Assembly: GCA_021800165.1 (NCBI GenBank)
Contig: JAJYZF010000035.1
Coordinates: 1-38,844, forward strand
DNA length: 38,844 nucleotides
Source of the DNA: Planctomycetota bacterium
GTDB lineage: Bacteria > Planctomycetota > Phycisphaerae > WQYP01
Direction: 5' to 3'
Under the pieces are notes generated by a model. It ran no database searches and was not told the DNA's origin. It saw only the letters and a program-made list of their open reading frames with translations. A program made the translations under genes and the position numbers. Below are positions 1 through 6,605 of this stretch, in pieces (position 1 is the stretch's first letter; each line of letters starts with the position of its first letter).

Positions 1-126
1 TGCAGCGGGTGGAAGCCTTTTGCTCATGGCGGACAGTAGACCATATCCGACGCAAAAGCGCAAGTTAAGATTGGGTTAAATCTTTACTGGTTTTCGGTTA
101 GCATTTTTCCGGACAGTATTGGATGG

Positions 127-591
127 CTATCGGGATTGAAGTTTACGTGGTGGCGGCTTCAGTGGTCGCACTCGACCGCCGCAATCCGGACAGCAATCCA
201 TTTTGTAGTCCACCATCCGGTTAATCTGTGCAGAAGTAAAAGGCTCGCGCTGGTGGCGCGGGTGGCCGTTCTGACCGCCAATGGGATGCTTTTCGTCTGG
301 CGGAAGAGGCGGTGGCGGTGGTTTGACTATATCGCTGAGGATGGGGGTTTGGAGAAATTAGACGAGTTTTTCGATAGTCGTGCCACCTGCGCCAATAGCT
401 CCGCCACCTGTTTGGAAAGCTCCGCGACCTGCTGCTGCAGCGCCGCGATGGTGGTATCACGCCGGACCATCTGTGCACGGAGTTCGAGAATGGTGGTATC
501 ACGTTGGGCCAATTGCGACCTGAGATCGACAACCCAAAACTTCCAGCTCGGCAATTTACTGTTGGTAGACTTGCTCGGTAAATACATCCAT
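127..591 (-). pseudogene. IS66-family transposase (TnpC) N-terminal relic
   Basis: Read on the minus strand, this stretch encodes the typical N-terminus of an IS66 transposase. It begins MDVFTEQVYQQ, continues as a coiled-coil repeat (QQQVAELSKQVAELLAQVARL), then KNSSNFSKPPSS, then a proline run and GQNGHPRHQREPFT, and ends at a zinc-knuckle piece, CCPDCGG. The frame is broken at least three times: a TAA follows MDVFTEQVYQQ, a shift is needed to reach the VVDLRSQLAQ segment, and a shift near position 330 separates the SSAI segment from the VKPPPP segment. A TAG at 127-129 ends it. The helix-turn-helix, DDE domain and C-terminus are missing, so about four fifths of a normal transposase of some 500 residues is gone. 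It is a dead fragment. The family call is firm; the outer ends of the original element were not found. Confidence 0.85.
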
Positions 592-830
592 GTTGTATCG
601 ACCAATCCGTTGATCCGATTATGTTACCAGACGCATTGCGTGGAACACTTAAATTTTACGCCAAACTTTTTCGTGGAAACACATTTGTTTTTTTCTGGGA
701 GGGGGTTTAATCTGCTCTCATGGCCAGGCTTACGGTGAGGTTGACAGGCCGGAAAACCCGGGAACGGTTGCTGAAATCGAGATGAATCGCGGGCCGACCC
801 GCCACAGCCGAATATTTTGGAGTTTCTTTT
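592..830. other. AT-richer intergenic stretch between the IS66 relic and the SGNH hydrolase gene
   Basis: No gene is supported here. The stretch around 640-715 is clearly more AT-rich than its surroundings and may be leftover insertion-sequence DNA. A TTGACA occurs at 741-746, but no matching -10 box lies 16-18 bases downstream, so no promoter is called. Confidence 0.4.
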
Positions 831-2237
831 ATGCGGCGTATATTAGCCTTTGTAGTGCTGTCACTGGCGGCTTTGCCGACAACCAGCCGCGCCGGCGCGG
901 CTGGCAGGTTCTTTTTACATAATGGAGACCGCGTGTGCTTTTATGGCGACAGCATCACTGAGCAGCGATTTTATGCTGTGGCTGTGGAAACCTATGCGGT
1001 CACGCGATTTCCCAAGCTGAAAGTTGATTTCGTGGATTCCGGCGTCGGCGGTGACCGCGTTACCGGCGGCTGGGCCGGCCCGATAGACGTGCGGCTCAAA
1101 CGCGACGTATACCCGTTCAAGCCCACGGTTGTCACCATTATGCTGGGGATGAACGATGCATCGTACAGACCCTTTGACGCGAAAATATTTGACACCTACA
1201 AACATGGGTACAAACATCTAGTTGACGCGTTGAAGAAGCATCTTCCGGGGGTACGCATTGTCATCCTTGGGCCATCGCCCTTCGGGCCTTCGCCGTTTGC
1301 CAACATCAAACACCGTTTTGCCGGCGGCTACAACGGAGTGCTGCAGCGCTACGACGAATTTGACAAACAGCTCGCCGCGAAAGATCACCTCTATTACGTA
1401 GATTTTAACGCACCCATGTTAGCCGTGATCAAAAAACTCCAAGCCGCCCAACCCCAGTATGCCAGTCAGGTTATACCGGGGCGGGTACACCCAAGCGCGG
1501 CGGGAGAATTGCTCATGGCCGAGGCGTTGCTGAAACTGTGGAATGCGCCGGCTACGGTCACCAAGGTTGCAATATCGGGCGGTGAAGTCAAACTTGCTGA
1601 CAACACTCAGGTAACAAACCTCCATACCGGCGTTGATGGAGACATCCGTTGGACGCAACGCGACGGTTCGCTGCCTTTTCCAATGCTCTCGCTGCATGAA
1701 GTCTGGCCGCAATTTCCACCGGAAAACGGCTGGCAGGCGCCGCGGCCCAAGTTCAACTTCATCAATCCGCCGGCGCAAGCGATTATTCATGCCGCTCATT
1801 TATATCGGCGGCTTGATCAGGAGCGATTGCAGGTTGCGGGGCTGAGTGCTAAAAGCTATAGGCTCAGCATCAATGGCCAGCCTGTGGGTGCCTTCAGTGC
1901 CGCGTCGTTAGCCCGCGGTATCAACCTGGCAAGATATCGCACGCCAATGCTGCTGCAGGCTTATCACGTTCTGGCGATGGTATGGAATCGCACGCAGGTT
2001 CGCTTTTATGCATGGCGCGACGTTCAACTGCCCATCGAACAGTACTCCCCGGCCTGGAGCGGCAGTCCAAGGCTGATTCTGTTCCCAGGTGTAAGCGTCG
2101 CAGCGCGTGCGATGGTTCGCACCGACGGGGAAAAACTTGCCAATGCGATTTACGCAACACTCCCCGACATGCTCCGCGCTCAGCGCCAGGCGGCCACGCC
2201 ACTGGCTGATCACTATGAGCTAAAGCCGATGAAATGA
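831..2237 (+). CDS. Exported SGNH/GDSL-family hydrolase with substituted catalytic Asp
   Basis: A 468-residue protein with a signal peptide (about residues 1-24, hydrophobic core LAFVVLSLAAL). SGNH block I is GDSITEQ with the nucleophile Ser41, block II is GVGGDRVTGG around 71-80, and block III is LGMND at 105-109. The block V His is His220 in GRVHPSAAG. SGNH enzymes normally have Asp three residues before this His (DxxH); here the residue is Gly217. After about residue 240 there is a C-terminal extension of some 220 residues with no recognised domain. Family members are esterases or deacetylases acting on lipids or acetylated polysaccharides outside the cytoplasm; the substrate here is unknown. 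The start follows a TTGGAG ribosome site. The gene lies between transposase relics and appears to be a single transcription unit. Confidence 0.85.
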   Translation: MRRILAFVVLSLAALPTTSRAGAAGRFFLHNGDRVCFYGDSITEQRFYAVAVETYAVTRFPKLKVDFVDSGVGGDRVTGGWAGPIDVRLKRDVYPFKPTVVTIMLGMNDASYRPFDAKIFDTYKHGYKHLVDALKKHLPGVRIVILGPSPFGPSPFANIKHRFAGGYNGVLQRYDEFDKQLAAKDHLYYVDFNAPMLAVIKKLQAAQPQYASQVIPGRVHPSAAGELLMAEALLKLWNAPATVTKVAISGGEVKLADNTQVTNLHTGVDGDIRWTQRDGSLPFPMLSLHEVWPQFPPENGWQAPRPKFNFINPPAQAIIHAAHLYRRLDQERLQVAGLSAKSYRLSINGQPVGAFSAASLARGINLARYRTPMLLQAYHVLAMVWNRTQVRFYAWRDVQLPIEQYSPAWSGSPRLILFPGVSVAARAMVRTDGEKLANAIYATLPDMLRAQRQAATPLADHYELKPMK

Positions 2238-2290
2238 TAAACAGGCCTACAGGCTCATTGTATGGTGCTCGCCGACGTGTGATGCGCAAT

Positions 2291-2328
2291 CTGAGGCTGA
2301 ATTCCAGTTGAACTGGCATTCGGCTCAG
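2291..2328. repeat. Imperfect 18/19-nt palindrome downstream of the SGNH gene
   Basis: The left arm CTGAGGCTGAATTCCAGTT (2291-2309) pairs with AACTGGCATTCGGCTCAG (2311-2328), with one bulged G, one mismatch and one wobble. It lies between the SGNH stop and the IS1634 relic. No T-tract follows, so it is not a classical intrinsic terminator. It could be a REP-like unit, a protein-binding palindrome or a transcript-end stabiliser. Confidence 0.55.
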
Positions 2329-2357
2329 CCGCCCATTTCTGCAACGGTTATCTCTAA

Positions 2358-2872
2358 ATGAATCGGCCGACCGTCCAGAGGCTCTGTCCGCATCCGAAAA
2401 GCGATCCACCGTCCGCTGTTCTGCTGCGGAAATGCTTCCGCGAAAATGCAAACCCAAGAAGGTGACGCTCGCCAACCTTTCCGAGTTAAGCCCGCGCATC
2501 AGTGAACGCATGCGCCGGGCGCTCAGGGATGAACCCGACGACATCCCGGCGAGCCGGGACCAGTGGATGTTGCACATCCTTGAGGCGTTGCCCCATGGGG
2601 CCGTTCATGCCGTGCTGGGCACGCTACGTAAAATCGGACTCGATAAGATGATTGCTGCGCAACCCAGCCGACAGCGGAACGTGGTACTGGCCATGATTGC
2701 CGGGCGAATTCTTTTTCCCACCAGCAAACTCGACACCATCCGGCGATGGAAGGATTGCACGTTAGCACAGGAGTTGGAGGTTGCCGATGCGGATGAGGAT
2801 GAACTCTATGCGGCTTTGGATTGGCAGCTCCAGCGCCAGGATGCCATGAGAGTGAAACGGGGACGCAGCTAG
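2358..2872 (+). pseudogene. IS1634-family transposase, frameshifted and truncated
   Basis: The first segment, from ATG 2358, reads MNRPTVQ through SDPPSAVLLRKCFREN and stops at a TGA near 2466. It matches the usual IS1634 N-terminus (NRxSPPAVLLRESYREG). The frame then shifts near 2445-2460 into a reading frame carrying VTLANLSEL, LPHGAVHAVLGTLRKIGLD, MIAGRILFPTSKL and ADADEDELYAALDWQLQRQ, all characteristic of the same family. Similarity ends near 2850, followed by a short unrelated tail and a stop. The DDE catalytic domain is completely missing. It is an inactive remnant. A short alternative ORF from 2432 covers only the second segment. Confidence 0.85.
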
Positions 2873-2877
2873 TTTTA

Positions 2878-3243
2878 TCATTTTAGACCTCCATGCCGAG
2901 GCTGCGCCGGCCGCCCTTCCCGGCGTACGGTATGCTCTAATCCCAATCGCACCACCGTCTTGCCTGCCCAGACTTCCCGTCCGTACGGACAACTTCTTTT
3001 TTCACTGGTGGCCAGCGCGATTAATTCCTTCTTGGTCGGGACGCCATTCACCGATTCCGTCCATGCTGCAAGACCCGGCCAGCGGCCCTGCGGCCCCGGT
3101 GAAAGCATCCGCCGCAATCTTCGGGTGTGGCCATCCATGGCGGCGTAATCTTCATCCCGGCGAAACAGGGTAATGCGCCCCGCCGAACGATTCAGCACAT
3201 GGTAAACATATCCACCGGGGCAATAACGCGGTTTTCTAGCCAT
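2878..3243 (-). pseudogene. RAYT (REP-associated tyrosine transposase, Y1_Tnp) with internal deletion
   Basis: The N-terminus MARKPRYCPGGYVYHVLNRS and the following ITLFRRDEDYAAM are the standard start of a REP-associated, IS200-like tyrosine transposase. The C-terminus is also family-typical: a WTESVNG segment, then YGREVWAGKTVVRLGLE and an RREGRP tail. About 110 residues between these ends are missing. They include the HUH motif (MPNHWH-like) and the catalytic Tyr, so the product of about 121 residues cannot act as a nuclease. The reading frame is still open across the junction, so the deletion is either in frame or recent. The start chosen is the ATG at 3243; upstream in-frame codons to 3309 do not resemble the family. 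RAYTs process dispersed REP palindromes, and candidate palindromes lie nearby. Confidence 0.8.
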
Positions 3244-3391
3244 GTTTTGCAGCCTAAGCCGCAGGCCGGGCGCTATCAACTCCGCGACGGTCCGCCTGCG
3301 CCCCTGCACGCCGCCACCTTGCGCGCTCAGCCCCGCGGATCACGCGTGCACTGAAGATGGCTCGCCTCGTTCACCCTTCGTGTCCGGCGTT

Positions 3392-3431
3392 TATCCCGAT
3401 ATCCTCGAGTAATATTTCGATCATCGGGATA
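3392..3431. repeat. Inverted repeat with 9-bp perfect arms
   Basis: TATCCCGAT at 3392-3400 is matched by ATCGGGATA at 3423-3431 across a 22-nt AT-rich loop that itself contains CTCGAG. It lies between the RAYT relic and the end of the minus-strand aldo/keto reductase gene. It could be a weak transcript-end structure for that gene or a REP-type palindrome. No T-tract is evident on either strand. Confidence 0.45.
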
Positions 3432-3496
3432 TTTAACCATCGTCGTACCCCGCGAAGCGCTGCGGGATGCGGCCATAAATTTTGGCCAGCGGGAAA

Positions 3497-4477
3497 TCAG
3501 CGTGGTACCGGGCCGGCGTGGGGGTCGCGGCATAAATTGCCAGGCGGGTTGAGGGCGTCAACGGCTTTGAGTTCTTCCGGGGTTAACTGCACCGTCAGAG
3601 CTGCCATGTTATCCTGCAACTGGGCCAGCGTGCGTGGGCCGATGATGGGGCAAGTGACGCCGGGCACGTGGAGGCACCAGGCGATGGCGAATTGACTGCT
3701 GGAGATGCCTTTGGCGTCGGCGAGATGGTCGAGAGCTTCCATCAGCGGCCATTGGCTGGCGGGAAAATCAGTTTTATTTTGAGCGTGGTACCAGGTGCCC
3801 TGGGGAATTTTGCGGCCGCTGCGGGTATACGTACCGGCCAGGCGACCACGGGCCAGCGGTGCCCAGGTAATGGTGGCGATTTCATATTTGCGGCAGAACG
3901 GGAGAACCTCGGCTTCAATTCGCCGGTCAATCATGTTGAATTGCGGTTGTTCGACATCAAAACGGGCGGTGCCCAGTTCCCGAGCGAGGAAGTGGGCTTC
4001 GGCCAACTGCCAGGCGGCAAAGACGCTGCTGGCAAGGTAGAGAATTTTGCCCTGCCGCACCAGGTCATCCAAGGCGCGCAGGGTCTGGTCGATGGGGGTA
4101 TCTGGATCGGGGCGATGGATGTGATAAACATCGATGCGTTCGGTACGCAGCCGGCGGAGTGACTTTTCCACCTCGCGGACGATATGCCAGCGATGATTGC
4201 CGGCGTCGTTGACGTGTGGGGAGCGTCGGCCATGGACTTTGGTGGAAAGGACGACTTCGTCGCGTTTATGGGTGTCGGCGAGCCACCGTCCGATGATGTC
4301 TTCGGATTTTCCGTCGTTATAGACGTTGGCGGTATCGATGAAATTACCGCCGGCGGCGGCGTAGGCGTCGAGAATGCGGCGTGATTCGGCTTCGTCGGTG
4401 CGTCCGCCGAAGTTCATGGTGCCCAGGCAAAGCGGTGTCACTTTAACGCCGGTCCGGCCTAAAATTCGGTATTGCAT
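3497..4477 (-). CDS. Aldo/keto reductase
   Basis: A 326-residue cytosolic NADPH-dependent oxidoreductase of the aldo/keto reductase superfamily, a (beta/alpha)8 barrel. The start MQYRILGRTGVKVTPLCLGTMNFGG is typical. The catalytic tetrad is visible as Asp48 (FIDTANVY), Tyr53, Lys80 (STKVHG) and His121 (YHIHRPDP). The C-terminal cofactor region includes CPIIGPRTLAQLQDNM. It is closest in style to the YajO/Tas or general stress protein 69 group of aldehyde reductases; the physiological substrate cannot be told. The start is set by a strong AGGAGG site seven bases or fewer upstream and by a good promoter. Length is normal for the family. It is transcribed alone, divergently from menG. Confidence 0.92.
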   Translation of the reverse strand: MQYRILGRTGVKVTPLCLGTMNFGGRTDEAESRRILDAYAAAGGNFIDTANVYNDGKSEDIIGRWLADTHKRDEVVLSTKVHGRRSPHVNDAGNHRWHIVREVEKSLRRLRTERIDVYHIHRPDPDTPIDQTLRALDDLVRQGKILYLASSVFAAWQLAEAHFLARELGTARFDVEQPQFNMIDRRIEAEVLPFCRKYEIATITWAPLARGRLAGTYTRSGRKIPQGTWYHAQNKTDFPASQWPLMEALDHLADAKGISSSQFAIAWCLHVPGVTCPIIGPRTLAQLQDNMAALTVQLTPEELKAVDALNPPGNLCRDPHAGPVPR

Positions 4478-4506
4478 GGTGGCCTCCTATATTGACTGCC
4501 GTGAAT

Positions 4507-4535
4507 ACTATAGCAGCGCTGCGGCGTGGAGGCAA
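4507..4535 (-). promoter_or_regulatory. Predicted sigma70-type promoter of the aldo/keto reductase gene
   Basis: On the minus strand, TTGCCT (4535-4530) is followed after 17 bases by TATAGT (4512-4507). The start of transcription would fall near 4500, giving a leader of about 23 nt before the AGGAGG site and ATG at 4477. Confidence 0.55.
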
Positions 4536-4593
4536 CGCGGCGCGAGTCGGGAGACGATTAGGGGCCGGGCAACAATAACTTGAACAATGTTAA

Positions 4594-4618
4594 CCGCTTC
4601 CTTACGGTCGCGGCTCGG
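4594..4618. repeat. REP-like motif (CCGC..GCGG core) in the intergenic space
   Basis: The minus strand reads CCGAGCCGCGACCGTAAGG followed by AAGCGG. This resembles a short G+C-rich sequence that I recall as widely dispersed in planctomycete and acidobacterial genomes. Only one copy is present in this window, so repeat status rests on recall rather than on observation. It lies 1.3 kb from the RAYT relic. Confidence 0.35.
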
Positions 4619-4712
4619 ATGGCCGCGCCCTACGAACCCACTGGCTGGGTATACGCGCCCGTCGCGGGAGGGGAAGGCACACGCGGAAGGTGCCGCCGGC
4701 GGCCGGGGCGGT

Positions 4713-4718
4713 TATAAT
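4713..4718 (+). promoter_or_regulatory. Possible -10 box upstream of menG
   Basis: A perfect TATAAT lies 29 bases before the preferred menG start. No convincing -35 element sits 16-18 bases upstream. If used, transcription would start near 4725, inside the longer reading frame, which supports the ATG at 4747. Confidence 0.3.
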
Positions 4719-4746
4719 GGCGATGGTTGATTGGTTTTGGAGCCGC

Positions 4747-5526
4747 ATGAGTACACCGCCAGCATCTTCACCGGTCCCGCCGGCATCGTGGGATCCGTCG
4801 AGTCTGAATAATCCGCATCTGGTGGCGGATAAGGCGGGGCGGGTGCAGGCGATGTTTTCGGCGATTGCGTGCTCGTACGATTTGAACAACCATTTACATT
4901 CGCTGTGGATTGACCATTACTGGCGACGTGCGGCGGTGCGGATGGCGGGGGTGAAACCCACGGATGTGGTGGCGGATATTGCCTGCGGCACGGGAGACTT
5001 GTCGCTGGCGTTTTTGAAGGCGGGTCCGAAACGGGTGATCGGGCTGGATTTTTGTCATGCGATGCTGCAGGGCGCTTGCCGGAAGATGCCGGAGGGCACG
5101 GCCGGGGAGCGGCTATCGTTTCAGGAGGCGGATGCTTTGCGGTTGCCGCTGGCGGATCAGAGTGTGGATATCGCGTCGATTGCCTTTGGCATCCGCAATG
5201 TCGCGGATTGGCAGGGCTGCCTGCGGGAATTTCACCGGATTTTACGGCCGGGCGGACGGGTGATTATTTTGGAATTTTCGCTGCCGAGCCATGCGGTACC
5301 GCGGGCGCTGTATAATTTTTATTTTCGGCGGGTAATTCCGTGCACCGCGACGCTGATCAGCGGTGATCGCACGGGGGCGTACCGTTATTTGCCGCGCAGC
5401 GTGAGCACGTTTATCACGCCGGAACAGATGACCGGCGGCATGGAGCAGGCGGGGTTTTCGCAGGTAGCAGCCCGGGCGCTCACGTTTGGAATCAGCATCT
5501 GTTATCGCGGGGTGCGGGGTGGGTAA
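4747..5526 (+). CDS. menG: Demethylmenaquinone methyltransferase (MenG/UbiE family)
   Basis: A 259-residue SAM-dependent methyltransferase that C-methylates demethylmenaquinone in the last step of menaquinone synthesis. Family features are the N-terminal VQAMFSAIACSYDLNNHLHSLWIDHYWRR segment (UbiE motif FDxVAxxYDxxN), the SAM-binding loop DIACGTGDLSL (about residues 75-85), ADALRLPLADQSVDI, IAFGIRNVADW and LRPGGRVIILEFS. The ATG at 4747 follows TTTTGGAG and lies just downstream of a TATAAT; the frame is open upstream to 4690, but that extension would overlap the likely promoter. It heads a run with a 96-aa unknown gene, ubiX and ubiA. With no ubiquinone genes in view, and given the phylum, menaquinone is the more likely quinone, so menG is preferred over ubiE. 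Confidence 0.9.
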   Translation: MSTPPASSPVPPASWDPSSLNNPHLVADKAGRVQAMFSAIACSYDLNNHLHSLWIDHYWRRAAVRMAGVKPTDVVADIACGTGDLSLAFLKAGPKRVIGLDFCHAMLQGACRKMPEGTAGERLSFQEADALRLPLADQSVDIASIAFGIRNVADWQGCLREFHRILRPGGRVIILEFSLPSHAVPRALYNFYFRRVIPCTATLISGDRTGAYRYLPRSVSTFITPEQMTGGMEQAGFSQVAARALTFGISICYRGVRGG

Positions 5527-5596
5527 AACAACGGCAGTGCGGCAGACGAGACGGCGCGGCGGGCGGGATGGAGACGTTGACGGCCAGGGGAAGATC

Positions 5597-5887
5597 ATGC
5601 GTCGTATTGTGCGATGTTCATGGTGGTGTCGGCGCTGCGGGGAAAACATCGGGTCGGAAAATGTGGCCTTGTACGGCCACAAGCTGCCGAATGTAGTGAA
5701 AGGGTCGGGCTTTTTCGCGGGGATGGCTTTGCTGGATCATTTGCGAGATTGCCAGGGGCATGATTTTTGCGAGGAGTTGCGGGTCTGGCTGGGGGCGGAT
5801 TTTTTGAACCATCCGCGGATTTGGGAATGGTTTGAGGTGCATGGCCGGCGGGAATCGCGGTTGGTGGCGGAAGAGGATGTGGAATAA
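5597..5887 (+). CDS. Unrecognised 96-aa Cys-rich protein inside the quinone cluster
   Basis: I do not recognise this family. The predicted product has an N-terminal Cys cluster (Cys7, Cys11, Cys14 in CSWWCRRCG), then His28, and later His48, Cys52, His55 and Cys58 (HLRDCQGHDFC). This layout could bind zinc or another metal. The C-terminal third is hydrophilic and ends in an acidic tail. There is no signal peptide or membrane span, so it is probably cytosolic. The start at 5597 follows AGGGGAAG; the frame is open upstream to 5486, overlapping menG, but that part looks like read-through of G-rich DNA. It lies 70 bp after menG and 15 bp before ubiX on the same strand, so it is almost certainly co-transcribed with them. 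Function unknown; a link to quinone synthesis is inferred from position only. Confidence 0.65.
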   Translation: MRRIVRCSWWCRRCGENIGSENVALYGHKLPNVVKGSGFFAGMALLDHLRDCQGHDFCEELRVWLGADFLNHPRIWEWFEVHGRRESRLVAEEDVE

Positions 5888-5902
5888 AACCAGTGGCGTG
5901 AG

Positions 5903-6532
5903 GTGATGATGCCCTTTGAAAAAACGGTGATTGTGGCGATATCCGGGGCCTCCGGGGCGGTTTACGCCCGGCGGATTCTGCAGGGCCTGACCGCAGGTGG
6001 AGTGCGGAGTTACGTGGTGGTTTCACCGGCGGGCCGGCGGCTGTTGCATGATGAGCTGGGGTTGGAGCAGGCGACTGCGGAGGCAATTTTGGGGCCGGAG
6101 GTGGTGCCGGCGGAAGGGCAAATTATTCCACTGCCCTACCAGGATATCGGGGCGTGCATTGCGTCGGGTTCATTGGTGCATCAAGGCATGGTGGTGGTGC
6201 CGTGTTCAAGCAATAAACTGGCGCAGATCGCGCATGGCTTGTCGGAAAATCTGATCAGCCGGGCGGCGCAGGTGACGTTGAAAGAACGGCGGCGGCTGGT
6301 GTTGGTACATCGCGAGATGCCGCTGGGGCTGGTGGAGCTGCGCAACATGGTTTTGGCCACGGAAGCCGGGGCGGTGGTTTGTCCGGCAAGTCCGGGGTTT
6401 TATTTGAATCCGCAGTCGATTGACGATCTGGTGGATATGGTGGCGGGTCGGGTGCTGGATTTGCTGGGGGTGGAACATACCTGGAAGACCCGCTGGCAAG
6501 GGGCCGGGAGTGGCGCTGCGCGAGAGGGGTGA
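5903..6532 (+). CDS. ubiX: Flavin prenyltransferase UbiX
   Basis: A 209-residue flavoprotein-type enzyme that attaches a dimethylallyl group to FMN to make prenylated FMN, the cofactor of UbiD-type decarboxylases. The N-terminal SGASGAVYARRIL loop, VVPCSSNKLAQIAHG, NLISRAAQVTLKERRRLVLVHREMPL and the PASPGFYLNPQSIDDLVDMVAGRVLDLLG ending are all diagnostic. The usual PCSMKTLA core is PCSSNKLA here, a mild variation. Length is normal. The ATG follows GTGAGG in the gap after the 96-aa gene. In the futalosine menaquinone route a UbiX/UbiD pair decarboxylates the naphthoate intermediate; the matching UbiD partner is not in this window. It is read together with menG and ubiA. Confidence 0.93.
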   Translation: MMMPFEKTVIVAISGASGAVYARRILQGLTAGGVRSYVVVSPAGRRLLHDELGLEQATAEAILGPEVVPAEGQIIPLPYQDIGACIASGSLVHQGMVVVPCSSNKLAQIAHGLSENLISRAAQVTLKERRRLVLVHREMPLGLVELRNMVLATEAGAVVCPASPGFYLNPQSIDDLVDMVAGRVLDLLGVEHTWKTRWQGAGSGAAREG

Positions 6533-6605
6533 ACGTTGAGAGTAGAGCAGTAGAGCTCAAGGAAAACGGGAGAAGATGGATTTTGTTTTTGGGGAATCGG
6601 CCTAG

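Noticed and set aside
136..738. A 200-codon plus-strand open frame at the left end
   Set aside because: It lies opposite the IS66 relic, whose minus-strand frames match a known family; the plus frame has no family features or ribosome site.
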